This document shows positions 1 to 6,724 of a stretch of 20,264 nt of DNA, in pieces. The stretch's first letter is position 1. The number at the start of each line of letters is the position of its first letter. Source of the DNA: a virus; IMG/VR virus record IMGVR_UViG_3300030450_002413, positions 1-20,264 of that record. One strand, given 5' to 3'. Made by a program: the position numbers and the translations under genes. The notes beneath the pieces were generated by a model. The model made no database searches. It saw only the letters and a program-made list of their open reading frames with translations, and had not been told where the DNA came from.

Positions 1-839
1 TTACAGATTCATTATCATTAACACCTGGAAAGATCACAGCTGATAACCAAATCGCTGCTGTTCTTCACAGAGGTCGTGCATTTAGCTCAAGAGACTTGGC
101 TGCATTAGCAGTTGGTGGCGGCCCAGATCCAATGGCTGCTATCGCTCAAAAGATGGCTGCTTATGTTAACAACCAAAAGCAAAAAGATTTATTCTCCTGT
201 TTAACTGGTGCATTTGGTTCTATCAACGCAAACGATAGCAACTCTGCATTATTTGCTTTAACAATTGATTCAGAATCAGGTGACACTCCAACAACATTAA
301 GTCCAAGACACGTTGCAAAGGCACAGTCTTTACTTGGTGATCAGGGATCAAAACTCACAGCCATCGCAATGCACTCAAAAGTCTACTACGACTTAGTTGA
401 GAGAAATGCAATTGATCGCATTTATGACAACACTGGCGCACCTGATACAGGAGCAACAGCTGGTAGCACAGCAGGGGCTTTCCCAGGAACAACATCTATT
501 CCTACATTTATGGGATTAAGAGTTATTGTTTCTGATGATGTTCCAACAACAGGATCTGGTTCTTCTACTGAATATTCAACATTCTTCTTTACACAGGGAG
601 CAGTTGTTACAGGTGAGCAGGCACCAATCAGAACACAAACAGATAGAGATATCCTTGCTTTAGAAGAAGCAATGGCTGTTGACCTTCATTACATCTACCA
701 TCCAGTAGGTTTGAAGTATGCAGTATCTACTGTTAACCCAACTCGTACCGTATTAGAGACAGTTGCCTCTTGGTCGAAAGTGTATGAGACAAAGAACATC
801 GGAATTGTCCGTGCTACTAACGTAAGTAACCAAGATTAA
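1..839 (+). CDS. Major capsid protein, Gp13-like HK97-fold family (5' partial)
   Basis: The frame is open from base 3 without a stop, so the gene begins before the window; 278 residues are visible. It should form the icosahedral head shell. The visible start (TPGKITADNQIAAVLHRGRA) followed by DLAAL...DPMAAI and a run of helices matches what I know of Gp13-like major capsid proteins, where this helix-rich segment is the spine helix and P-domain. The C-terminal part (VDLHYIYHPVGLKYAVSTVNPT) fits the family's closing strands. It is the first of the closely packed late genes and lies 2 bases before a probable decoration gene. Asn is AAC in 11 of 12 codons, unlike the AAT-rich tail genes, as expected for a very highly expressed protein. 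The TTG at 96 is an internal Leu codon, not the start. Confidence 0.9.
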   Translation, partial: TDSLSLTPGKITADNQIAAVLHRGRAFSSRDLAALAVGGGPDPMAAIAQKMAAYVNNQKQKDLFSCLTGAFGSINANDSNSALFALTIDSESGDTPTTLSPRHVAKAQSLLGDQGSKLTAIAMHSKVYYDLVERNAIDRIYDNTGAPDTGATAGSTAGAFPGTTSIPTFMGLRVIVSDDVPTTGSGSSTEYSTFFFTQGAVVTGEQAPIRTQTDRDILALEEAMAVDLHYIYHPVGLKYAVSTVNPTRTVLETVASWSKVYETKNIGIVRATNVSNQD

Positions 840-841
840 TC

Positions 842-1207
842 ATGGCTTCTATTTTTGAAATTGGTGCTGGTAGTTTAATCGGCCCAACAGACGGTGGTAC
901 TGTAACTCAGGCTACTAACAAATCAACAGGTGTAACTCTTAACACTGAGAGTGGACAGATAACAATGAATAACGCTGCATTAGCTGATGCCGCTGAAGTA
1001 TCTTTCACAGTTACTAACAGCAAAGTCGCAGCAACAGATGTTGTCGTTGCTTGTCATGGTTCTGCTGGAACTGCTGGTGCTTACATCGTAAGTGCCAACG
1101 GTATCGCTGCTGGATCATTCAAGATCACAGTTTCTAACGTATCAGGTGGATCTTTAAGTGAAGCTATCGTTATTAACTATGTTGCTCTAAAGGGAGCATC
1201 TAGCTAA
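842..1207 (+). CDS. Probable capsid decoration/head protein
   Basis: This 121-residue protein is Ala/Ser/Thr/Val-rich with alternating polar and hydrophobic stretches typical of a beta-sandwich (VSFTVTNSKVAATDVVV, FKITVSNVSGGSL, IVINYVAL). It has no signal peptide, membrane segment or Cys pair. It starts 2 bases after the capsid stop and shares its codon style: 7 of 8 Asn codons are AAC. I recall similar short proteins next to capsid genes in other phages, usually left unnamed. Position, fold pattern and capsid-like codon use suggest a decoration or head-surface protein made in large amounts. A tail or fibre accessory role is less likely but possible. No purine-rich ribosome site is visible, so translation may be coupled to the capsid gene. 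Confidence 0.6.
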   Translation: MASIFEIGAGSLIGPTDGGTVTQATNKSTGVTLNTESGQITMNNAALADAAEVSFTVTNSKVAATDVVVACHGSAGTAGAYIVSANGIAAGSFKITVSNVSGGSLSEAIVINYVALKGASS

Positions 1208-1345
1208 ATGGGAATGTACGCTTTTAGGCGTATGAGAGCGAGGAATGAGGCTGCTCAAAAGGCAGCTTCATTGACTCCAACTCTTGAAAAGCCAAAACCA
1301 AAACCAAAGCCCAAGAAGGTAAAACTAAATGGCGATAACTCTTGA
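1208..1345 (+). CDS. Small basic Lys/Pro-rich protein
   Basis: A 45-residue product. The start is basic (MGMYAFRRMRARNEAAQKAA) and the C-terminal half is an alternating Pro-Lys run (residues 29-36, PKPKPKPK) followed by KVKL. The ATG touches the preceding stop (1205-1207), and the 3' end overlaps the next gene by 17 bases. I recall short proteins with a PKPK tail at this place between capsid and connector genes in other phages. The charge suggests contact with DNA or an acidic partner inside the head, but this is inference. No domain is recognisable. Confidence 0.6.
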   Translation: MGMYAFRRMRARNEAAQKAASLTPTLEKPKPKPKPKKVKLNGDNS

Positions 1346-1889
1346 TGCAACTGTTGGTGGTGCTAACGCAAACACCTATATAACACTTGATGATGCAAAC
1401 TCATTTATTGAAGGTTTAGTCCTCAGTGATGATGCTGCTGCATGGGATGGGTCAAGCAACGATAATAAAAATCGTGCATTGTTTACGGCTGCACAAAGAA
1501 TTGATCGTGAAAAGTTTTTGGGAGCAAGGGTAGACGATACCCAAGCACTTGAATGGCCAAGATCAGGAGTTCGCAAACCTGATACATACACAAATTTGTA
1601 TGGCTTATCTTTTCCAAACAGATTAGTTGCTGATTATTACACCGATACTGAAATCCCAGATCGTGTAAAAAATGCACAGGTTATTTTGGCGGTATATCTC
1701 AACAACAATAGGAACGGGTTGGAGTTGAGTGGTCTGGAAGATTTTGCAACAGTAAGTATTGGTAATATAAATGCAACCCCTAGATTCTATGGGGCAGTTG
1801 GTATTGATCGAATCCCACCTATAGTTGATCATTACCTGATGGGTATTAGAATAGGTGGAAGAGCAAACTTATCAATCAAGAGGTCTTAA
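1329..1889 (+). CDS. DnaT-like head-tail connector family protein
   Basis: This 186-residue protein has the pattern I associate with the phage family labelled 'DnaT-like ssDNA-binding protein': ANTYITLDDANSFI near the N-terminus, then an AAQRIDREKFLG helix, then TQALEWPRSG, and a C-terminal helix (VKNAQVILAVYL). Despite the label, its place directly after the capsid genes and before the neck genes points to an adaptor or connector docking on the portal, like the HK97 gp6 group. The ATG lies inside the end of the preceding micro-gene. An alternative is an uncharacterised head-completion protein. The family match is fairly sure; the exact structural position is inferred from gene order. Confidence 0.75.
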   Translation: MAITLDATVGGANANTYITLDDANSFIEGLVLSDDAAAWDGSSNDNKNRALFTAAQRIDREKFLGARVDDTQALEWPRSGVRKPDTYTNLYGLSFPNRLVADYYTDTEIPDRVKNAQVILAVYLNNNRNGLELSGLEDFATVSIGNINATPRFYGAVGIDRIPPIVDHYLMGIRIGGRANLSIKRS

Positions 1890-1891
1890 AA

Positions 1892-2131
1892 ATGGGCTAC
1901 GGTTACCAATATCCAGCAGGGATAATCATTACAGATACAAATGCCCATACTGGCAGATTCGGTAAAGTGCATTGTCTGACAGATGCTGAAGCTACTTTTG
2001 TCGCTGAGAACTTAACAGAAAATGGTTCTTCAACTATCAATGGCATCACAATGAAGGCATCATCTGAAGTTGAAGGTGTAATCACAAGTATCACTCTTGC
2101 AAGTGGTCAGGTCATAGCTTATTCATTATGA
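1892..2131 (+). CDS. Small conserved phage structural protein
   Basis: This 79-residue product has the pattern HTGRFGKVHCLTDAEATF, then ITSITLASGQVIAYSL. I recall very similar small proteins in many phages (aromatic-Gly start, HTG.FG..H.L.DA, final TLASG.V.AY), commonly near capsid or neck genes and without a settled function. They look like small beta-barrel head or fibre accessories. An AAGAGG ribosome site sits 7-8 bases before the ATG. The stop overlaps the next start as ATGA (2128-2131), implying coupled translation. The assignment is by position and pattern only. Confidence 0.6.
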   Translation: MGYGYQYPAGIIITDTNAHTGRFGKVHCLTDAEATFVAENLTENGSSTINGITMKASSEVEGVITSITLASGQVIAYSL

Positions 2132-2481
2132 GTCTTGCCAACGCACTGAAAAAGGCAGCATCAAAGACTCTAAGCAAACTTGGAGGTGATGTGACCATCA
2201 GACAGGTAACGGCTGGCAGTTATAACACAACCACTGGAGCTATTACAGAGTCCACATCTGATACTACCGTTAAAGGTGCGTTGACAAATGTCAACAGATC
2301 CGAGGTAAACGATCTGATCGAATCCCAGGATAAGAGACTGACAATATCAGCAGGGGATTTGACCTTTGTACCGACCACAAAAGACAGGGTTGTTATAAGC
2401 AATGTTGAATTTAAAATTATTCAAGTTGTGACGAATGAGCAGAATAATACGGCAATAAGTTTTGATCTTATCTTGAGGTAA
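2128..2481 (+). CDS. Head-closure/neck protein
   Basis: A 117-residue protein. A short N-terminal helix (LANALKKAASKTLSKLG) is followed by a beta-rich domain: VTIRQVTAGSYNTTTGAI, VKGALTNVNRSEV, RLTISAGDLTFVPTTKDRVVI, FKIIQVV. That layout, with a YNTTTG turn and a GDL..P..D.V strand, matches head-completion or head-closure proteins (lambda FII/HK97 gp7-like group), which seal the portal exit and contact the tail. It lies between the connector and the HK97 gp10-like gene, the usual place. The ATGA overlap with the upstream gene indicates coupled translation. Sequence similarity in this group is low, so the role rests on pattern plus order. Confidence 0.65.
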   Translation: MSLANALKKAASKTLSKLGGDVTIRQVTAGSYNTTTGAITESTSDTTVKGALTNVNRSEVNDLIESQDKRLTISAGDLTFVPTTKDRVVISNVEFKIIQVVTNEQNNTAISFDLILR

Positions 2482-2483
2482 TT

Positions 2484-2822
2484 ATGGCTAGAGAAATAAA
2501 TATAACTGACATCGGTGATCATTTTGGTGAGAAGGTTCAAAAGACTGTGCGTAAAGCAACTTTCAAAGCAGAAAAAGACATAAAAGAATTTACACCAGTA
2601 GATACTGGTAATTTAAGAAGTTCATTCCAAAGCGAAGTCAAACCTTATATTGGAATTGTTTTTACCAATGTAGAATATGCAGAACCTGTTGCGTATGGAA
2701 CTAGCCTCCCTCCAAGTTGGGGTGGTCAATATAGAACTCGTCAAAATACTATAAAAGGTTATCCAGAACTAATTGCAAAGCAACTGGAACAATTTATTAG
2801 AGATGAATTTAGGAGGTCATAA
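2484..2822 (+). CDS. HK97 gp10-like neck/tail-completion protein
   Basis: This 112-residue protein carries the family's hallmark, TPVDTGNLRSSF (residues about 37-48), followed by VFTNVEYAEPVAYGT and a C-terminal helix (PELIAKQLEQFIRDEF). HK97 gp10-like proteins assemble at the head-tail junction or tail end. Length and motif order are normal for the family. A GAGG ribosome site lies 5-6 bases before the ATG. The last base of the stop codon is the first base of the next ATG (2822). Confidence 0.85.
   Translation: MAREINITDIGDHFGEKVQKTVRKATFKAEKDIKEFTPVDTGNLRSSFQSEVKPYIGIVFTNVEYAEPVAYGTSLPPSWGGQYRTRQNTIKGYPELIAKQLEQFIRDEFRRS
2811..2816 (+). promoter_or_regulatory. Consensus ribosome binding site
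   Basis: A full AGGAGG stands 5 bases before the ATG at 2822, inside the end of the preceding gene. It fixes the start of the tail terminator gene and is the clearest Shine-Dalgarno in the window; most other late genes have weak or no such site. Confidence 0.85.
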
Positions 2823-3244
2823 TGGCAGCAGTTGATTTAAACACTGTAAGATCAACGATTGAAGGAAGGCTTGCGACAGAACTTGCATCAAGTCCAGCTA
2901 TTCCTGTTGTATTTAACAACATGGCATTTGATTCCACTACAGAAGATACCTTTGTTCAATGTCAGACAAGCTTTGGTTCTGGAAGTTATTTGACCATGGG
3001 TGGATCTGCAAACTCTACAAATAGTGTTGTTGGTTTACTTTTAATTAATATATTTACAGAAGAAGGAATTGGGCCTGGAACAAACCTCACGATTGGCAAA
3101 AGGTTGCGTGACCTTTACAATAATATTACAGTTTCAAATGTTATTTTTGATTCACCAATTGGGCCTGAGATATTAACCTTAAGTCCTGAAGGTAAGTTTC
3201 AAACACAATTAAGAATCACATTTGAAATATTTGAGGATCTTTAA
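2822..3244 (+). CDS. Tail terminator protein (DUF4128, lambda gpU-like)
   Basis: A 140-residue protein with the usual tail-terminator layout: an N-terminal helix (DLNTVRSTIEGRLATEL), PAIPVVFNNMAFDSTTEDTFVQC giving the 'P....N..F' strand, a central sheet strand (VGLLLINIFTEEGIG), a second helix (GKRLRDLYNN), and a final strand pair (KFQTQLRITFEIF). These proteins form a hexameric ring that stops tail-tube polymerisation and binds the neck. The start is fixed by a consensus AGGAGG 5 bases upstream. The order gp10-like, terminator, tail tube is standard. Confidence 0.85.
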   Translation: MAAVDLNTVRSTIEGRLATELASSPAIPVVFNNMAFDSTTEDTFVQCQTSFGSGSYLTMGGSANSTNSVVGLLLINIFTEEGIGPGTNLTIGKRLRDLYNNITVSNVIFDSPIGPEILTLSPEGKFQTQLRITFEIFEDL

Positions 3245-3246
3245 TC

Positions 3247-3399
3247 ATGCCAAAACTTGTTATTACAGAAGAAATGCTTGATGCTATCGAAGCTGTCAAA
3301 GGTGTAAGAGATTCAAGAATGTGGGATCCTAATTGTAAAAGATATATGGAGAATCAAGAAAATTCAAAAAAAGATGTAAAAAAGACTGAAAAGGGTTAA
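3247..3399 (+). CDS. Small hypothetical protein, Lys-rich tail
   Basis: A 50-residue protein: MPKLVITEEMLDAIEAVKGV forms a likely helix, then DSRMWDPNCKRY, then a Lys/Glu/Asn-rich C-terminus (KKDVKKTEKG). It starts 2 bases after the terminator stop and ends 29 bases before the tail tube gene. I do not recognise the family. Its place between tail terminator and tube genes suggests a small tail-assembly accessory. No Cys pair, signal or membrane segment is present. It is credible because it fills an otherwise empty gap with a correctly spaced ATG and sensible composition. Confidence 0.5.
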   Translation: MPKLVITEEMLDAIEAVKGVRDSRMWDPNCKRYMENQENSKKDVKKTEKG

Positions 3400-3428
3400 T
3401 ATATTTATAAATCTTTCTTTTTTTTGTT

Positions 3429-3848
3429 ATGGCTGCTGTAAAAGGTGATGTCGGTAAAATAATGTTCCATAACGCTGCTGGAACAGAAGCTGATATATCA
3501 GGTCTTAGAAATTGGTCTTTATCAATTACTAAAGATACCCAAGAAACCACAGTTCAAGGTGACACCTCAAAAACTTTTGTTGGTGGCCTTATCTCTGGTG
3601 AAGGTTCAGCAACTCTCATTTATGATAATGCTGGTAACTCTGATTACCTGGCATTTGTTGAAGATGTATTAACTACAGGTGATGCGGCTGACGCATTGTT
3701 TGAATTGTTCCCAGATAGTTCAGCAAGTGCTAAAAAGTTTGGTTTTTCTGGAATAATTACAGGGGCTGAATATGGAGCAACACTTGGTGAAATTCAAGAA
3801 ATAAATATTACCTTCCAAACTTCAGGTGCAATTACTTCAGACATATAG
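3429..3848 (+). CDS. Major tail (tube) protein
   Basis: This 139-residue protein has the classic tail-tube layout: a strand near the N-terminus (GKIMFHNAAG), LRNWSLSITKDTQETTVQGD, GLISGEGSATLIYDN, an acidic helix (YLAFVEDVL), KKFGFSGIITGAEYGATLGEI, and the closing strand INITFQTSGAI. The W-S-L-S-I/QETTVQGD pattern matches the major tail proteins of siphoviruses, which stack as hexamers to form the DNA conduit. It precedes the tail chaperone and tape measure genes, as expected. The ATG is preceded by a T-run (ctttcttttttttgttatg) without a clear ribosome site, odd for a protein needed in hundreds of copies. Confidence 0.88.
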   Translation: MAAVKGDVGKIMFHNAAGTEADISGLRNWSLSITKDTQETTVQGDTSKTFVGGLISGEGSATLIYDNAGNSDYLAFVEDVLTTGDAADALFELFPDSSASAKKFGFSGIITGAEYGATLGEIQEINITFQTSGAITSDI

Positions 3849-3878
3849 TAAATTTTAAATAACTAACCCCACATAAAT

Positions 3879-4250
3879 ATGGCAACAAAAAGAACCGTTG
3901 ATTTAATCACTGAGGCTTTCAGTGATGTGATGACTGCAAGAAGAAAGTATGAACTAAAAAAGCCAAATGGTGATTTGTTAAAAGAAATATATTTTCCACC
4001 TTTAACTAGATTTGATAGAAAAAAAGCTCAAGTTGCTGCTGGAACAGATGATGCTTTGACAATATCTACAAAACTTCTTTGTCAACTTGCAGAAAATGAA
4101 GATGGCTCAAAAGCATTTCACTCTGCTGATGCGGAAAATCTACAGAGATTTCTACCTGAAACAGTTTTGAATGATCTTGAATTATTTATGATGGATATTC
4201 AGGTTGACTTAAATACAGCAAAAAACGAATCAGGCGAGATAACTGGCTAA
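3879..4250 (+). CDS. Tail assembly chaperone, short form (gpG-like)
   Basis: The zero-frame product is 123 residues (ending NESGEITG). It is a mostly helical, charged protein beginning MATKRTVDLITEAFSDVM, with LKEIYFPPLTRFDRKKAQVAAG and EDGSKAFHSADAENLQRFLPETVLNDLELFMM. It lies between tail tube and tape measure, the invariant place of the G/T chaperones that coat the tape measure and recruit tube subunits. Near its end the codons GCA AAA AAC contain a slippery A AAA AAC heptamer (4220-4226), from which a longer form is made (separate entry). Confidence 0.85.
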   Translation: MATKRTVDLITEAFSDVMTARRKYELKKPNGDLLKEIYFPPLTRFDRKKAQVAAGTDDALTISTKLLCQLAENEDGSKAFHSADAENLQRFLPETVLNDLELFMMDIQVDLNTAKNESGEITG

Positions 4251-4402
4251 ACTTTGAGTTTTTTCTCGCAACAGAGTTAGGTAAAACTTTAATTGAATTA
4301 CGAAAAAGTATTACAGAGGAGGAGCTTATACATTGGGCTGCATACTATGAAGTTAAGAATGAAAGGGAAAGACAGGAAATGCAGCGACAAAAGTCCAAAT
4401 AA
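3879..4402 (+). CDS. Tail assembly chaperone, -1 frameshift long form (gpGT-like)
   Basis: Joining 3879-4226 to 4226-4402 by a -1 slip gives a 174-residue protein: the first 116 residues of the short form plus 58 new ones (WLNFEFFLATELGKTLIELR, then ITEEELIHWAAYYEV and a charged KNERERQEMQRQKSK end). The second part has no ATG before its last few codons and no ribosome site, so it is reachable only by frameshifting. A W-x-L/F-x-F start and a helical WAAYYE segment are typical of T domains. The slip site, the 7-base spacer and a predicted hairpin (4234-4269) fit a classical programmed -1 frameshift. Confidence 0.85.
4220..4269 (+). promoter_or_regulatory. Programmed -1 ribosomal frameshift site with downstream hairpin
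   Basis: The heptamer A AAA AAC lies at 4220-4226 in the X XXY YYZ phase of the chaperone frame. Seven bases downstream, GCGAGA (4234-4239) can pair with TCTCGC (4264-4269). Inside, AACT (4241-4244) can pair with AGTT (4257-4260) and extend the stem. The spacing and structure are those of known stimulators. The zero-frame stop (4248-4250) is inside the loop. Confidence 0.82.
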
Positions 4403-4433
4403 AGGTAATATATAATTAAGATTATTTGTATTT

Positions 4434-6155
4434 GTGGCACAATCAACAGTCAGATTAATAGTTGATGCTCAAAATGCAATCAGACCTTTGCAACGTGTAA
4501 ATGAACAGACAAAAGCTTTAAGTAGTAGTACAGATAAATTAAAAGGTAGATTAGATAGAAGTAATAGATCACTTAGAAACACAGGTAGAGCAGCTAAAAG
4601 TGCAAGTGCTGGTGTTTCAACTTTAACAAAAGCTTTTGCACCATTACTTGCCGCAGTGTCAGTTCTGGGAGCAGCAAGATTTGTATTTGTTAAAACAGCC
4701 GAGTTAGAAACGCAAAGAGCAAGTCTTAAACAATTAACAGGATCACTTGAGGAAACCAATAAAATTATTGCTGAATTACAAGAATTTGGTGCTGTTACAC
4801 CTTTCACAAGTAGTGAACTAATAGAGCAAACCAAACGACTTAAAGCATTTGGATTTCAAACTGAAGAGCTTGTTGACACCACAAAAAGACTTTCAGATGT
4901 AGCTGGTGCTACTGGTGCTGACCTAACAGGTATTGCCACAGCCTTCGGTCAGATAAGAGCAAAAGGAAAATTACAACAAGAAGAGAATCTTCAACTATTA
5001 GAAAGAGGAGTTGATATAACAACTGAATTGAAAAATATCACAGGTTTACAAGGTGATGCTTTTGAATCTGCAATGCGAAAAGGCAAAATCGGTGCTGATC
5101 TTGTAAATCAAGCGTTAATAAATTTAACAAGTCAAGGAGGTATTTTTGCTGGTGGTGCAACAGCACAAGCAGACACTTTGAACGGAAAATTATCAACTTT
5201 ACAAGATACGATTGACACACTTGCAAGAACGATTGGAACAGAATTAGAAGAAGAAATAAAGGATGTTTTGGACTTTAGTATTGCAGCCGTCAAACAAATT
5301 AATCAGTTAATAAAAAATTTTGGCTTGTTAAAAAAAGCTATTGACGTCATAAACCCATTTGAACAAATAAAGAGTCTAAAAAAACAATTAGAGGGACAAA
5401 AAAATATTAACAAAACTGTAGAAGATGCAAAAAAACCGACAGAAGAAATTAAAAAAAATACAGAAAGCACAACACTTGCTTTTGAAACTGCTTTTACTAA
5501 CGCAAATTTATTTAATGCTTCTTTAGGTCAAACTGATATTTTTATGGATTCAATTAACGATAAAACAGATTCTTTTTCAATATCTTTAATAAATGCAACT
5601 TCAGAGGCAGATCAACTTAAACAAAAATTTATGGAGATAGGTCAAGGAATTGAGGATGGTATTGTTTCTGGACTCACTGATGCTGTTATGGGAACAAAAA
5701 CACTTGCACAGGCGGCTATAGGTGTATTAAATGATCTAAAACGCAAACTTGTTGAGGTAGCAATTCAACGTGCTGTTTCTGGTATTGGTAATTTCTTTGG
5801 TACTGCTTTAGGTAGTGCATTTGGTGGCGGCGGAGGTCTTTCTAGCATACCTTTTATGCCGAGCTTAGGCGGTGCTGGTTTTGCAAAAGGTGGTAAACCA
5901 CCTGTAGGTAAAATTTCTGTAGTAGGAGAAAGAGGTCCCGAATTGTTTGTTCCTCGGTCTGCTGGTACTATTATTCCAAATAGTAAAATTGGTGGTGGTG
6001 GGACAACTAATATAGTGACTGTTAATGTAGATGCAAGTGCTACATCTGCGGCTGGTAATCAACCAGATGCTAATGCTTTAGGCGCACTTATAGGTGGTGT
6101 TGTGCAACAAAAACTAATTGAAGAACAAAGGGCTGGAGGTTTATTAAATAGATAA
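4434..6155 (+). CDS. Tail tape measure protein
   Basis: This 573-residue protein scaffolds tail assembly and sets tail length. Residues 1-70 are a charged coiled-coil-like start (DKLKGRLDRSNRSLR). A hydrophobic stretch (LTKAFAPLLAAVSVLGAARFVFV, about 62-84) precedes the conserved N-terminal domain: TGSLEETNKIIAELQEFGAVTPFTSSEL, LSDVAGATGADLTGIATAFGQI, KLQQEENLQLLERGVDI. The C-terminus is Gly-rich, with the usual motif VGERGPELFVPRSAGTIIPN (about 500-519). It starts with GTG; the only upstream in-frame codons lead to a stop at 4413-4415, so no ATG is available. No ribosome site is seen. It overlaps the next ATG by one base. It is short for the family, implying a fairly short tail. Confidence 0.93.
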   Translation: MAQSTVRLIVDAQNAIRPLQRVNEQTKALSSSTDKLKGRLDRSNRSLRNTGRAAKSASAGVSTLTKAFAPLLAAVSVLGAARFVFVKTAELETQRASLKQLTGSLEETNKIIAELQEFGAVTPFTSSELIEQTKRLKAFGFQTEELVDTTKRLSDVAGATGADLTGIATAFGQIRAKGKLQQEENLQLLERGVDITTELKNITGLQGDAFESAMRKGKIGADLVNQALINLTSQGGIFAGGATAQADTLNGKLSTLQDTIDTLARTIGTELEEEIKDVLDFSIAAVKQINQLIKNFGLLKKAIDVINPFEQIKSLKKQLEGQKNINKTVEDAKKPTEEIKKNTESTTLAFETAFTNANLFNASLGQTDIFMDSINDKTDSFSISLINATSEADQLKQKFMEIGQGIEDGIVSGLTDAVMGTKTLAQAAIGVLNDLKRKLVEVAIQRAVSGIGNFFGTALGSAFGGGGGLSSIPFMPSLGGAGFAKGGKPPVGKISVVGERGPELFVPRSAGTIIPNSKIGGGGTTNIVTVNVDASATSAAGNQPDANALGALIGGVVQQKLIEEQRAGGLLNR

Positions 6156-6724
6156 TGGCTACTTTTCCGTCAATCACTCCCACTTATGGGATGAGAAAAA
6201 CAAGTTCACCAAAAGTAAGAGTTACACAACTTGGTGATGGTTATGAATTTAGGGCGTTATATGGCCTTCCTTTATCTCAAGACCCAAAAGTATATGATCT
6301 TACTTTTAACGTGTCTGAGACTGAATCAGATGTTATTGAGGGATTTTTAAGAAGCAGGGTTGCAGATCAGGCAAGTTTTACTTTTACCCCACCAGCAGAG
6401 GGCTTTACAAAAACAGGTACATATTCCCAAGTAAGTAGTACAACTGTGACTATTTCTATTACTTCGCATGGGGTTGCAATAGGTGATGTTTTAACAATTG
6501 ACTATACAAGTGGTTCTGCAACTGATGGTGATTTTGTTGTTGCCTCTGTGACAAGTGATGATGCTTTTACAGTTACAGCCGCATCCTCTGGTTCTAACAG
6601 TGGCAATGTATCAATAACACTTTCTGGTGCTGGCAAATATGTCTGTGATTCTTGGACAAAAACAATTCCATATAATAATAGAGCAATCATAAATTGTACT
6701 TTTAGGGAGGTTTTTGAACCATAA
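6155..6724 (+). CDS. Minor tail protein, lambda gpM-like, with inserted beta module
   Basis: The first 87 residues (PSITPTYGMRKTSSPKVRVTQLGDGYEFR, LTFNVSETESDVIEGFLR, FTFTPP) and the last 30 (KYVCDSWTKTIPYNNRAIINCTFREVFEP) together match the phage minor tail protein M family, which joins tape measure/tube to the tip. Between them, residues 88-160 form an extra module (ITSHGVAIGDVLTIDYTSG...DGDFVVASVT...FTVTA) not needed by the family; related modules occur in the next genes. Normal M-like proteins are about 110 residues, so the insert explains the length of 189. The ATG overlaps the tape measure stop by one base, and a GGAGG lies about 15 bases upstream. Confidence 0.82.
   Translation: MATFPSITPTYGMRKTSSPKVRVTQLGDGYEFRALYGLPLSQDPKVYDLTFNVSETESDVIEGFLRSRVADQASFTFTPPAEGFTKTGTYSQVSSTTVTISITSHGVAIGDVLTIDYTSGSATDGDFVVASVTSDDAFTVTAASSGSNSGNVSITLSGAGKYVCDSWTKTIPYNNRAIINCTFREVFEP
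6416..6634 (+). repeat. Tail beta-module copy 1 (in M-like protein)
   Basis: Residues 88-160 of the M-like protein. The pattern is TITS-HG, GD-L-IDYTSG, DGDF-V-SV, AFTVTA, SGNVSI. It resembles copies 2-5 at protein level, and resembles HG..tGD...dFtsG...dG.y.V..v....FTV modules that phage annotations often label Ig-like or E1-FCCH-like. Confidence 0.7.

Noticed and set aside
96-839. Capsid gene starting at TTG 96
   Set aside because: The frame is open to base 3 and the upstream residues match the capsid family, so the gene simply enters from the left edge.
4469-4834. Minus-strand frame opposite the tape measure gene
   Set aside because: It is a long antisense frame made of the complement of helical coding sequence, with no ribosome site, domain or operon context. 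The same applies to frames opposite J (10564-10866, 10948-11295), the fibre and the capsid-side genes.
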